From Spisula solida (taxonomy: Eukaryota > Mollusca > Bivalvia > Venerida > Mactridae), in assembly GCA_947247005.1 (NCBI GenBank), contig OX365948.1, positions 41,048,601-41,112,600 of the forward strand: a DNA stretch of 64,000 bases. Direction: 5' to 3'. This document shows, in pieces, positions 41,421 to 55,099 of the stretch (position 1 is its first letter; every line of letters begins with the position of its first letter). The notes beneath the pieces are model-generated. The model was not told where the DNA came from, did no database searches, and saw only the letters and a program-made list of their open reading frames with translations. The translations under genes were made by a program, and so were the position numbers.

Positions 41421-42572
41421 ATAACTCCAGTTTAAGAGTTAAAACTTTGGTCAGACATCCGATACTTTAAGACATAACCAGTCGGTGGTATTCATATCGT
41501 TTTGAATTTAGTTTTCAATGAATTTCACAGACCCCGCGAAACTCTGCTATTTCCGAATAAACCCGAGTATGCCCGATTAAACTTTGTATTTTATTTCATT
41601 GTATTGCCTATTAGGCAATTTAGTTCAATTTGCAGATAATTTCACAAAACTGATAGGTGTTATGTATTTTACAGTTGTATACCACGAAGCAGGGACAATC
41701 TAATAATAACTTATTAGATTGTCCCTGCACGAAGTTTAATCAAATTAACGTGCGTGTATACATAATAAATTCTCCTATTAATTATTACTGTTAACCAATT
41801 TCTTTTGTATCGATGGGTAATAAAGCAATTAACAGGAAGCAGGTGTCATAAAATGTACTATCTCTCATTATTCCCCTATATTGCCTAGGCATTCAGATTT
41901 TAATTACTTGATCTGGCTCCCTTGGACGCTTCATTTTAAATGTATTACGAGTGTTTATATAAAGCGCCCTTAGACACAGATGATTTAAAAGTCGGTCTTC
42001 TATTGATATATATTTTTCCGCATTTAAAATATGAATTTGATATTTTATGCTTAATTCAAATATCATAAATATGGTACTCTTGATTAAAGGTGTATACTAT
42101 CGAAACTTATGGAAATATTTGTTGATAATATATGTTCAATACGAGTGAAATATTTCTACTAATTAATTGATTAAAGTTGAGACAATGGCAAATTTTGTTT
42201 AAAATTTGCCTAGACTAGGCTACAAACGTTCAATATACTTTTTGTTAATGTAGAGCTCTTCTACATTGATTTTATTCTAATACCTAAATATTTCACAATC
42301 AAGTTCATGGCTTTATATTATTAAATAAAGTAATTTTGGTTTAGGCGGTTCGCGTGCTTGACGGTGTTGAATTAGGCGGTTTGTGCGCCAAGCGCAAACT
42401 AATAATATTGCCAACATCGCGCTGTGATTCAATGTTCGCTAGAATCTCAGGCAATTGCGTGATTTTATTACGGCAGGCCTGGTATATGAAACGGATTAGT
42501 GAGATTGACGTATTGTATTTTTTCTACACATCACTTCCTGTCAATCATGGAACATCATAATTGTTGCGAATG
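41421..42572. other. Spacer between left arm and satellite
   Basis: AT-rich, no gene recognised. Contains the perfect hairpin at 41689-41729 (gcagggacaatctaataa / ttattagattgtccctgc). Confidence 0.5.
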
Positions 42573-45500
42573 TTTTAAACTGGGGTTCGATCTACTAACC
42601 CCCGTTTAAAGTCGGAATTTCCGAGTTACACGTCAAATTATTATTTTAAACAGGGGTTTCATCTACTAACCCCCGTTTAAAGTCGGAATTTCCGAGTTAC
42701 ACGTCAAATTTTTATTTTAAACTGGGGTTCCATCTACTAACCCCCGTTTAAAGTCGGAATTTATTAGATACACGTTAAATTTTTATTTAAAACTGGGGTT
42801 CTATCTACTAACCCCCGTTTAAAGTCGGAATTTCTTAGATACACGTTAAAATTTTATTTAAAACAGGGGTTCGATCTACTAACCCCCGTTTAAAGTCGGA
42901 ATTTCTGTGTTTTCTATAAAATTCATGTTTTAAACAGGGGTTCGATCTACTAACCCACGTTTAAAGTCGGAATATCCGAGTTACACGTCAAATTTTTATT
43001 TTTAACTGGGGTTTCATCTACTAACCCCCGTTTAAATTCAGAATTTCTGTGTTTTCTATAACATTCATATTTTAAACTGAGGTTCGATCTACTAACCCCC
43101 GTTTAAAGTCGGAATTTCCGAGTTACACGTCAAATTTTTATTTTAAACTGGGGTTCCATCTACTAACCCCCGTTTAAAGTCGGAATTTCTGTGTTTTCTA
43201 TATAATTCATATTTTAAACTGGGGTTCGATCTACTAACCCCCTTTTAAAGTCGGAATTTCCGAGTTACACGTCACATTTTTAATTTAAACTGGGGTTCGA
43301 TCTACTAACCCCCGTTTAAAGTCGGCATTTCTGAGTTAGACTTTAAACTTTTGTTTTAAACTGGGGTTCGATCTACTAACCCCCGTTTAAAGTCAGAATT
43401 TCTGAGTTAGACTTTGAATTTTTGTTTTAAACTGGGGTTCCATTAACTAACCCCCGTTTAAAGTCGGAATTTCTGAGTTAGACCTTAAATGTTTGTTTTA
43501 AACTGGGGTTCGATCTACTAACCCCCGTTTAAAGTCGGAATTTCTGAGTTAGACTTTAATTGTTTGTTTTAAACTGGGGTACTATCTACTAACCCCCGTT
43601 TAAAGTCGGAATTTCTTAGATACACGTTAAATTTTTATTTGAAACTGTGGTTCGATCTACTAACCCCCGTTTAAACTCTGAATTTCTGTGTTTTCTATAA
43701 AATTCATATTTTAAACAGGGGTTCGATCTACTAACCCCCATTTAAAGTCGGATTTTCCGAGTTACACGTCAAATTTTTATTTTAAACTGGGGTTCAATCT
43801 ACTAACCCCCGTTTAAAGTCGGAATTTCTGAGTTAGACTTTAAATTTTTGTTTTAAACTGGGGTTCCATCTACTAACCCCCGTTTAAAGTCGGAATTTAT
43901 TAGATACACGTTAAATTTTTATTTAAAACTGGGGTTCTATCTACTAACCCCCGTTTAAAGTCGGAATTTCTTAGATACACGTTAAATTTTTATTTAAAAC
44001 AGGGGTTCGATCTACTAACCCCCGTTTAAAGTCGGACTTTCTGTGTTTTCTATAAAATTCATATTTTAAACAGGGGTTCGATCTACGAACCCACGTTTAA
44101 AGTCGGAATATCCGGGTTACACGTCAAATTTTTATTTTTAACTGGGGTTTCATCTACTAACCCCCGTTTAAAGTCGGAATTTCTGTGTTTTCTATAACAT
44201 TCATAGTTTAAACTGAGGTTCGATCTACTAACCCCCGTTTAAAGTCGGAATTTCCGAGTTACACGTCAAATTTTTATTTTAAACTGGGGTTCCATCTACT
44301 AACCCCCGTTTAAAGTCGGAATTTCTGAGTTAGACTTTAAATTTTTGTTTTTAACTTGGGTTCGATCTACTAACCCCCGTTTAAAGTCGGAATTTCGGAG
44401 TTAGACTGAAATTTGTTGTTTTAAACTGGGGTTCGATCTACTAACCCCCGTTTAAAGTCGGAATTTCTGAGTTATACTTTAATTTCTTGTTTTAAACTGG
44501 GGTTCCATTTACTAACCCCCGTTTAAAGTCAGAATGTCTGAGTTAGACTTTAATTTCTTGTTTTAAACTGGGGTTCGATCTACTAACCCCCGTTTAAAGT
44601 CAGAATTCCTGAGTTAGACTTTAATTTGTTGTTTTAAACTGGGGTTCCATCTACTAACCCCCGTTTAAAGTCAGAATTTCTGAGTTAGACCTTAAATTTT
44701 TGTTTTAAACTGGGGTTCGATCTACTAACCCCCGTTTAAAGTCGGAATTTCTGAGTTAGACTTAAATTTGTTGTTTTAAACTGGGGTTCCATCTACTAAC
44801 CCCCGTTTAAAGTCAGAATTTCTGAGTTAGACCTTAAATTTTTGTTTTAAACTGGGGTTCGATCTACTAACCCCCGTTTAAAGTCAGAATTCCTGAGTTA
44901 GACTTTAATTTGTTGTTTTAAACTGGGGTTCCATTTACTAACCCCCGTTTAAAGTCAGAATGTCTGAGTTAGACTTTAATTTCTTGTTTTAAACTGGGGT
45001 TCGATCTACTAACCCCCGTTTAAAGTCAGAATTCCTGAGTTAGACTTTAATTTGTTGTTTTAAACTGGGGTTCCATCTACTAACCCCCGTTTAAAGTCGG
45101 AATTTCTGAGTTAGACCTTAAATGTTTGTTTTAAACTGGGGTTCGATCTACTAACCCCCGTTTAAAGTCGGAATTTCTGAGTTAGACTTTAATTGTTTGT
45201 TTTAAACTGGGGTACTATCTACTAACCCCCGTTTAAAGTCGGAATTTCTTAGATACACGTTAAATTTTTATTTGAAACTGTGGTTCGATCTACTAACCCC
45301 CGTTTAAACTCGGAATTTCTGTGTTTTCTATAAAATTCATATTTTAAACAGGGGTTCGATCTACTAACCCCCGTTTAAAGTCGGAATTTCCGAGTTACAG
45401 GTCAAATTTTTATTTTAAACTGAGGTTCGATCTACTAACCCCCATTTAAAGTCGGATTTTCCGAGTTACACGTCAAATTTTTATTTTAAACTGGGGTTCA

Positions 45501-48500
45501 ATCTACTAACCCCCGTTTAAAGTCGGAATTTCTGAGTTAGACTTTAAATTTTTGTTTTAAACTGGGGTTCCATCTACTAACCCCCGTTTAAAGTCGGAAT
45601 TTATTAGATACACGTTAAATTTTTATTTAAAACTGGGGTTCTATCTACTAACCCCCGATTAAAGTCGGAATTTCTTAGATACACGTTAAATTTTTATTTT
45701 AAACTGGGGTTCAATCTACTAACCCCCGTTTAAAGTCGGAATTTCTGAGTTAGACTTTAAATTTTTGTTTTAAACTGGGGTTCCATCTACTAACCCCCGT
45801 TTAAAGTCGGAATTTATTAGATACACGTTAAATTTTTATTTAAAACTGGGGTTCTATCTACTAACCCCCGTTTAAAGTCGGACTTTCTGTGTTTTCTATA
45901 AAATTCATATTTTAAACAGGGGTTCGATCTACTAACCCCCGTTTAAAGTCGGAATATCCGGGTTACACGTCAAATTTTTATTTTTAACTGGGGTTTCATC
46001 TACTAACCCCCGTTTAAAGTCGGAATTTCTGTGTTTTCTATAACATTCATAGTTTAAACTGAGGTTCGATCTACTAACCCCCGTTTAAAGTCGGAATTTA
46101 CGAGTTACACGTCAAATTTTTATTTTAAACTGGGGTTCCATCTACTAACCCCCGTTTAAAGTCGGAATTTCTGAGTTAGACTTTAAATTTTTGTTTTTAA
46201 CTTGGGTTCGATCTACTAACCCCCGTTTAAAGTCGGAATTTCTGAGTTAGACTGAAATTTGTTGTTTTAAACTTGGTTTCGATCTACTAACCCCCGTTTA
46301 AAGTCGGAATTTCTGAGTTATACTTTAATTTCTTGTTTTAAACAGGGGTTCCATTTACTAACCCCCGTTTAAAGTCAGAATTTCTGAGTTAGACCTTAAA
46401 TTTTTGTTTTAAACTGGGGTTACATTTACTAACCCCCGTTTAAAGGCAGAATGTCTGAGTTAGACTTTAATTTCTTGTTTTAAACTGGGGTTCGATCTAC
46501 TAACCCCCGTTTAAAGTCAGAATTCCTGAGTTAGACTTTAATTTGTTGTTTTAAACTGGGGTTCCATCTACTAACCCCCGTTTAAAGTCAGAATTTCTGA
46601 GTTAGACCTTAAATTTTTGTTTTAAACTGGGGTTCGATCTACTAACCCCCGTTTAAAGTCGGAATTTCTGAGTTAGACTTAAATTTGTTGTTTTAAACTG
46701 GGGTTCCATCTACTAACCCCCGTTTAAAGTCAGAATTTCTGAGTTAGACCTTAAATTTTTGTTTTAAACTGGGGTTCGATCTACTAACCCCCGTTTAAAG
46801 TCAGAATTCCTGAGTTAGACTTTAATTTGTTGTTTTAAACTGGGGTTCCATTTACTAACCCCCGTTTAAAGTCAGAATGTCTGATTTAGACTTTAATTTC
46901 TTGTTTTAAACTGGGGTTCGATCTACTAACCCCCGTTTAAAGTCAGAATTCCTGAGTTAGACTTTAAATTTTTGTTTTAAACTGGGGTTCCATCTACTAA
47001 CCCCCGTTTAAAGTCAGCATTACTGAGTTAGACTTTAAATTTTTGTTTTAAACTGGGGTTCCATTTACTAACCCCCGTTTAAAGTCGTAATTTCTGTCTT
47101 TTCTATAAAATTCATATTTTAAACTGGGGTTCGATCTACTAACCCCCGTTTAAAGTCGGAATTTCTGAGTTAGACTTAAATTTGTTGTTTTAAACTGGGG
47201 TTCGATCTACTAACCCCCGTTTAAAGTCAGAATTTCTGAGTTAGACCTTAAATTTTTGTTTTAAACTGGGGTTCGATCTACTAACCCCCGTTTAAAGTCA
47301 GAATTCCTGAGTAAGACTTTAATTTTTTGTTTTAAACTGGGGTTCCATCTACTAACCCCCGTTTAAAGTCAGAATTTCTGAGTTAGACTTTAAATTTTTG
47401 TTTTTAACTTGGGTTCGATCTACTAACCCCCGTTTAAAGTCGGAATTTCTGAGTTAGACTGAAATTTGTTGTTTTAAACTGGGGTTCGATCTGCTAACCC
47501 CCGTTTAAAGTCAGAATGTCTGATTTAGACTTTAATTTCTTGTTTTAAACTGGGGTTCGATCTACTAACCCCCGTTTAAAGTCAGAATTCCTGAGTTAGA
47601 CTTTAAATTTTTGTTTTAAACTGGGGTTCGATCTGCTAACCCCCGTTTAAAGTCAGAATTTCTGAGTTAGACTTTGAATTTTTGTTTTAAACTGGGGTTC
47701 CATTTACTAACCCCCGTTTAAAGTCGGAATTTCTGAGTTAGACTTTAATTGTTTGTTTTTAACTGGGGTTTCATCTACTAACCCCCGTTTAAATTCAGAA
47801 TTTCTGTGTTTTCTATAACATTCATATTTTAAACTGAGGTTCGATCTACTAACCCCCGTTTAAAGTCGGAATTTCCGAGTTACACGTCAAATTTTTATTT
47901 TAAACTGGGGTTCCATCTACTAACCCCCGTTTAAAGTCGGAATTTCTGTGTTTTCTATATAATTCATATTTTAAACTGGGGTTCGATCTACTAACCCCCT
48001 TTTAAAGTCGGAATTTCCGAGTTACACGTCACATTTTTAATTTAAACTGGGGTTCGATCTACTAACCCCCGTTTAAAGTCGGCATTTCTGAGTTAGACTT
48101 TAAACTTTTGTTTTAAACTGGGGTTCGATCTACTAACCCCCGTTTAAAGTCAGAATTTCTGAGTTAGACTTTGAATTTTTGTTTTAAACTGGGGTTCCAT
48201 TAACTAACCCCCGTTTAAAGTCGGAATTTCTGAGTTAGACCTTAAATGTTTGTTTTAAACTGGGGTTCGATCTACTAACCCCCGTTTAAAGTCGGAATTT
48301 CTGAGTTAGACTTTAATTGTTTGTTTTAAACTGGGGTACTATCTACTAACCCCCGTTTAAAGTCGGAATTTCTTAGATACACGTTAAATTTTTATTTGAA
48401 ACTGTGGTTCGATCTACTAACCCCCGTTTAAACTCTGAATTTCTGTGTTTTCTATAAAATTCATATTTTAAACAGGGGTTCGATCTACTAACCCCCATTT

Positions 48501-51500
48501 AAAGTCGGATTTTCCGAGTTACACGTCAAATTTTTATTTTAAACTGGGGTTCAATCTACTAACCCCCGTTTAAAGTCGGAATTTCTGAGTTAGACTTTAA
48601 ATTTTTGTTTTAAACTGGGGTTCCATCTACTAACCCCCGTTTAAAGTCGGAATTTATTAGATACACGTTAAATTTTTATTTAAAACTGGGGTTCTATCTA
48701 CTAACCCCCGTTTAAAGTCGGAATTTCTTAGATACACGTTAAATTTTTATTTAAAACAGGGGTTCGATCTACTAACCCCCGTTTAAAGTCGGACTTTCTG
48801 TGTTTTCTATAAAATTCATATTTTAAACAGGGGTTCGATCTACGAACCCACGTTTAAAGTCGGAATATCCGGGTTACACGTCAAATTTTTATTTTTAACT
48901 GGGGTTTCATCTACTAACCCCCGTTTAAAGTCGGAATTTCTGTGTTTTCTATAACATTCATAGTTTAAACTGAGGTTCGATCTACTAACCCCCGTTTAAA
49001 GTCGGAATTTCCGAGTTACACGTCAAATTTTTATTTTAAACTGGGGTTCCATCTACTAACCCCCGTTTAAAGTCGGAATTTCTGAGTTAGACTTTAAATT
49101 TTTGTTTTTAACTTGGGTTCGATCTACTAACCCCCGTTTAAAGTCGGAATTTCTGAGTTAGACTGAAATTTGTTGTTTTAAACTGGGGTTCGATCTACTA
49201 ACCCCCGTTTAAAGTCGGAATTTCTGAGTTATACTTTAATTTCTTGTTTTAAACTGGGGTTCCATTTACTAACCCCCGTTTAAAGTCAGAATGTCTGAGT
49301 TAGACTTTAATTTCTTGTTTTAAACTGGGGTTCGATCTACTAACCCCCGTTTAAAGTCAGAATTCCTGAGTTAGACTTTAATTTGTTGTTTTAAACTGGG
49401 GTTCCATCTACTAACCCCCGTTTAAAGTCAGAATTTCTGAGTTAGACCTTAAATTTTTGTTTTAAACTGGGGTTCGATCTACTAACCCCCGTTTAAAGTC
49501 GGAATTTCTGAGTTAGACTTAAATTTGTTGTTTTAAACTGGGGTTCCATCTACTAACCCCCGTTTAAAGTCAGAATTTCTGAGTTAGACCTTAAATTTTT
49601 GTTTTAAACTGGGGTTCGATCTACTAACCCCCGTTTAAAGTCAGAATTCCTGAGTTAGACTTTAATTTGTTGTTTTAAACTGGGGTTCCATTTACTAACC
49701 CCCGTTTAAAGTCAGAATGTCTGAGTTAGACTTTAATTTCTTGTTTTAAACTGGGGTTCGATCTACTAACCCCCGTTTAAAGTCAGAATTCCTGAGTTAG
49801 ACTTTAATTTGTTGTTTTAAACTGGGGTTCCATCTACTAACCCCCGTTTAAAGTCGGAATTTCTGAGTTAGACCTTAAATGTTTGTTTTAAACTGGGGTT
49901 CGATCTACTAACCCCCGTTTAAAGTCGGAATTTCTGAGTTAGACTTTAATTGTTTGTTTTAAACTGGGGTACTATCTACTAACCCCCGTTTAAAGTCGGA
50001 ATTTCTTAGATACACGTTAAATTTTTATTTGAAACTGTGGTTCGATCTACTAACCCCCGTTTAAACTCGGAATTTCTGTGTTTTCTATAAAATTCATATT
50101 TTAAACAGGGGTTCGATCTACTAACCCCCGTTTAAAGTCGGAATTTCCGAGTTACAGGTCAAATTTTTATTTTAAACTGAGGTTCGATCTACTAACCCCC
50201 ATTTAAAGTCGGATTTTCCGAGTTACACGTCAAATTTTTATTTTAAACTGGGGTTCAATCTACTAACCCCCGTTTAAAGTCGGAATTTCTGAGTTAGACT
50301 TTAAATTTTTGTTTTAAACTGGGGTTCCATCTACTAACCCCCGTTTAAAGTCGGAATTTATTAGATACACGTTAAATTTTTATTTAAAACTGGGGTTCTA
50401 TCTACTAACCCCCGTTTAAAGTCGGAATTTCTTAGATACACGTTAAATTTTTATTTTAAACTGGGGTTCAATCTACTAACCCCCGTTTAAAGTCGGAATT
50501 TCTGAGTTAGACTTTAAATTTTTGTTTTAAACTGGGGTTCCATCTACTAACCCCCGTTTAAAGTCGGAATTTATTAGATACACGTTAAATTTTTATTTAA
50601 AACTGGGGTTCTATCTACTAACCCCCGTTTAAAGTCGGACTTTCTGTGTTTTCTATAAAATTCATATTTTAAACAGGGGTTCGATCTACTAACCCCCGTT
50701 TAAAGTCGGAATATCCGGGTTACACGTCAAATTTTTATTTTTAACTGGGGTTTCATCTACTAACCCCCGTTTAAAGTCGGAATTTCTGTGTTTTCTATAA
50801 CATTCATAGTTTAAACTGAGGTTCGATCTACTAACCCCCGTTTAAAGTCGGAATTTACGAGTTACACGTCAAATTTTTATTTTAAACTGGGGTTCCATCT
50901 ACTAACCCCCGTTTAAAGTCGGAATTTCTGAGTTAGACTTTAAATTTTTGTTTTTAACTTGGGTTCGATCTACTAACCCCCGTTTAAAGTCGGAATTTCT
51001 GAGTTAGACTGAAATTTGTTGTTCAAAACTTGGTTTCGATCTACTAACCCCCGTTTAAAGTCGGAATTTCTGAGTTATACTTTAATTTCTTGTTTTAAAC
51101 TGGGGTTCCATTTACTAACCCCCGTTTAAAGTCAGAATTTCTGAGTTAGACCTTAAATTTTTGTTTTAAACTGGGGTTACATTTACTAACCCCCGTTTAA
51201 AGTCAGAATGTCTGAGTTAGACTTTAATTTCTTGTTTTAAACTGGGGTTCGATCTACTAACCCCCGTTTAAAGTCAGAATTCCTGAGTTAGACTTTAATT
51301 TGTTGTTTTAAACTGGGGTTCCATCTACTAACCCCCGTTTAAAGTCAGAATTTCTGAGTTAGACCTTAAATTTTTGTTTTAAACTGGGGTTCGATCTACT
51401 AACCCCCGTTTAAAGTCGGAATTTCTGAGTTAGACTTAAATTTGTTGTTTTAAACTGGGGTTCCATCTACTAACCCCCGTTTAAAGTCAGAATTTCTGAG

Positions 51501-54500
51501 TTAGACCTTAAATTTTTGTTTTAAACTGGGGTTCGATCTACTAACCCCCGTTTAAAGTCAGAATTCCTGAGTTAGACTTTAATTTGTTGTTTTAAACTGG
51601 GGTTCCATTTACTAACCCCCGTTTAAAGTCAGAATGTCTGATTTAGACTTTAATTTCTTGTTTTAAACTGGGGTTCGATCTACTAACCCCCGTTTAAAGT
51701 CACAATTCCTGAGTTAGACTTTAAATTTTTGTTTTAAACTGGGGTTCCATCTACTAACCCCCGTTTAAAGTCAGCATTACTGAGTTAGACTTTAAATTTT
51801 TGTTTTAAACTGGGGTTCCATTTACTAACCCCCGTTTAAAGTCGTAATTTCTGTCTTTTCTATAAAATTCATATTTTAAACTGGGGTTCGATCTACTAAC
51901 CCCCGTTTAAAGTCGGAATTTCTGAGTTAGACTTAAATTTGTTGTTTTAAACTGGGGTTCGATCTACTAACCCCCGTTTAAAGTCAGAATTTCTGAGTTA
52001 GACCTTAAATTTTTGTTTTAAACTGGGGTTCGATCTACTAACCCCCGTTTAAAGTCAGAATTCCTGAGTAAGACTTTAATTTTTTGTTTTAAACTGGGGT
52101 TCCATCTACTAACCCCCGTTTAAAGTCAGAATTTCTGAGTTAGACTTTAAATTTTTGTTTTTAACTTGGGTTCGATCTACTAACCCCCGTTTAAAGTCGG
52201 AATTTCTGAGTTAGACTGAAATTTGTTGTTTTAAACTGGGGTTCGATCTGCTAACCCCCGTTTAAAGTCAGAATTTCTGAGTTAGACTTTGAATTTTTGT
52301 TTTAAACTGGGGTTCCATTTACTAACCCCCGTTTAAAGTCGGAATTTCTGAGTTAGACCTTAAATGTTTGTTTTAAACTGGGGTTCGATCTACTAACCCC
52401 CGTTTAAAGTCGGAATTTCTGAGTTAGACTTTAATTGTTTGTTTTAAACTGGGGTACTATCTACTAACCCCCGTTTAAAGTCGGAATTTCTTAGATACAC
52501 GTTAAATTTTTATTTGAAACTGTGGTTCGAACTACTAACCCCCGTTTAAACTCGGAATTTCTGTGTTTTCTATAAAATTCATATTTTAAACAGGGGTTCG
52601 ATCTACTAACCCCCGTTTAAAGTCGGAATTTCCGAGTTACACGTCAAATTTTTATTTTAAACTGAGGTTCGATCTACTAACCCCCATTTAAAGTCGGATT
52701 TTCCGAGTTACACGTCAAATTTTTATTTTAAACTGGGGTTCAATCTACTAACCCCCGTTTAAAGTCGGAATTTCTGAGTTAGACTTTAAATTTTTGTTTT
52801 AAACTGGGGTTCCATCTACTAACCCCCGTTTAAAGTCGGAATTTATTAGATACACGTTAAATTTTTATTTAAAACTGGGGTTCTATCTACTAACCCCCGT
52901 TTAAAGTCGGAATTTCTTAGATACACGTTAAATTTTTATTTAAAACAGGGGTTCGATCTACTAACCCCCGTTTAAAGTCGGACTTTCTGTGTTTTCTATA
53001 AAATTCATATTTTAAACAGGGGTTCGATCTACTAACCCACGTTTAAAGTCGGAATATCCGGGTTACACGTCAAATTTTTATTTTTAACTGGGGTTTCATC
53101 TACTAACCCCCGTTTAAAGTCGGAATTTCTGTGTTTTCTATAACATTCATAGTTTAAACTGAGGTTCGATCTACTAACCCCCGTTTAAAGTCGGAATTTA
53201 CGAGTTACACGTCAAATTTTTATTTTAAACTGGGGTTCCATCTACTAACCCCCGTTTAAAGTCGGAATTTCTGAGTTAGACTTTAAATTTTTGTTTTTAA
53301 CTTGGGTTCGATCTACTAACCCCCGTTTAAAGTCGGAATTTCTGAGTTAGACTTTAAATTTTTGTTTTAAACTTGGTTTCGATCTACTAACCCCCGTTTA
53401 AAGTCGGAATTTCTGAGTTATACTTTAATTTCTTGTTTTAAACTGGGGTTCCATTTACTAACCCCCGTTTAAAGTCAGAATTTCTGAGTTAGACCTTAAA
53501 TTTTTGTTTTAAACTGGGGTTACATTTACTAACCCCCGTTTAAAGTCAGAATGTCTGAGTTAGACTTTAATTTCTTGTTTTAAACTGGGGTTCGATCTAC
53601 TAACCCCCGTTTAAAGTCAGAATTCCTGAGTTAGACTTTAATTTGTTGTTTTAAACTGGGGTTCCATCTACTAACCCCCGTTTAAAGTCAGAATTTCTGA
53701 GTTAGACCTTAAATTTTTGTTTTAAACTGGGGTTCGATCTACTAACCCCCGTTTAAAGTCGGAATTTCTGAGTTAGACTTAAATTTGTTGTTTTAAACTG
53801 GGGTTCCATCTACTAACCCCCGTTTAAAGTCAGAATTTCTGAGTTAGACCTTAAATTTTTGTTTTAAACTGGGGTTCGATCTACTAACCCCCCTTTAAAG
53901 TCAGAATTCCTGAGTTAGACTTTAATTTGTTGTTTTAAACTGGGGTTCCATTTACTAACCCCCGTTTAAAGTCAGAATGTCTGAGTTAGACCTTAAAGTT
54001 TTGTTTTTAACTTGGGTTCGATCTACTAACCCCCGTTTAAAGTCGGAATTTCTGAGTTAGACTTAAATTTGTTGTTTTAAACTGGGGTTCGATCTACTAA
54101 CCCCCGTTTAAAGTCAGAATTTCTGAGTTAGACCTTAAATTTTTGTTTTAAACTGGGGTTCGATCTACTAACCCCCGTTTAAAGTCAGAATTCCTGAGTT
54201 AGACTTTAATTTGTTGTTTTAAACTGGGGTTCGATCTACTAACCCCCGTTTAAAGTCGGAATTTCTGAGTTATACTTTAATTTCTTGTTTTAAACTGGGG
54301 TTCCATTTACTAACCCCTGTTTAAAGTCAGAATTGCTGAGTTAGACCTTAAAGTTTTGTTTTAAACTGGGGTTCGATCTACTAACCCCCGTTTAAAGTAG
54401 GAATTTCTGTGTTTTCTATAAAATTCATATTTTAAACTGGGGTTCGATCTACTAACCCCCGTTTAAAGTCGGAATTTCTGTGTTATCTATAAAATTCATA

Positions 54501-55016
54501 TTTTAAACTGGGGTTCGATCTACTAACCCCCGTTTAAAGTCGGAATTTCTTAGATACACGTTAAATTTTTATTTTAAACTGGGGTTCGATCTACTTACCC
54601 CCGTTTAAAGTCGTAATTTCTGTCTTTTCTATAAAATTCATATTTTAAACTGGGGTTCGATCTACTAACCCCCGTTTAAAGTCAGACTTTCTGAGTTTGA
54701 CTTTAATTTTTTGTTTTAAATTGGGGTTCGATCTACTAACCCCCGTTTAAAGTCGGAATTTCCGAGTTACACGTCAAATTTTTATTTTAAACTGGGGTTT
54801 CATCTACTAACCCCAGTTTAAAGTCGGAATTTCTGAGTTAGACGTTAAATTGTTATTTTAAACTGGGGTTCGATCTACTAACCCCCGTTTAAAGTCGGAA
54901 TTTCTGAGTTAGACTTTGAATTGTTATTTTAAACTGGGGTTCCATCTACTATCCCGGTTTAAAATCGGAAATTCCGAGTTACACGTTAAATTTTCATTTT
55001 AAACTAGTGTTAGATC
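42573..55016. repeat. 71-bp hairpin satellite, ~175 units
   Basis: Head-to-tail units. The core of about 47 bp is TTTAAACTGGGGTT + loop CGATCTACT + AACCCCCGTTTAAA, then GTCGGAATTT. The two 14-bp arms are inverse except at one position. The remaining ~24 bp fall into a few types (gagttagactttaaattttt; tagatacacgttaaattttt; tgtgttttctataaaattca; cgagttacacgtcaaattttt). First and last ttttaaac are 12,424 bp apart, 175 x 71 minus 1. Distances between marked variants are exact multiples of 71. No open reading frame, no inserted element. Confidence 0.98.
43001..52514. repeat. Higher-order repeat of 4757 bp (67 units) within the satellite
   Basis: Rare variants recur 4757 bp apart: tttaactggggtttcatct at 43001 and 47758; ttaacttgggttcgatct at 44351 and 49108; cgagttacaggtc at 45391 and 50148; ggggtactatct at 43576 and 48333. 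A nested period of 1633 bp (23 units) relates ggggtactatct at 43576/45209 and 48333/49966. The second copy departs from the first before its end; a partial third block follows. Confidence 0.9.
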
Positions 55017-55099
55017 TTCTAAATGAATTCCAATACAATGACATATGCCTACGATCATATGAATTTGAAAGAAATTATGAGGAATTGTTTATACATACA

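Noticed and set aside
42573..55016. CRISPR-like array (palindromic repeat plus spacer)
   Set aside because: The layout (conserved palindromic core, variable 24-bp part) looks similar, but the 'spacers' belong to a few families that recur many times, the setting is eukaryotic and no cas gene is present.
42573..55016. Telomere-like repeat (ctaacccc)
   Set aside because: The ctaaccccc phrase occurs once per 71-bp unit within a stem; it is not a short (TTAGGG)n tract.
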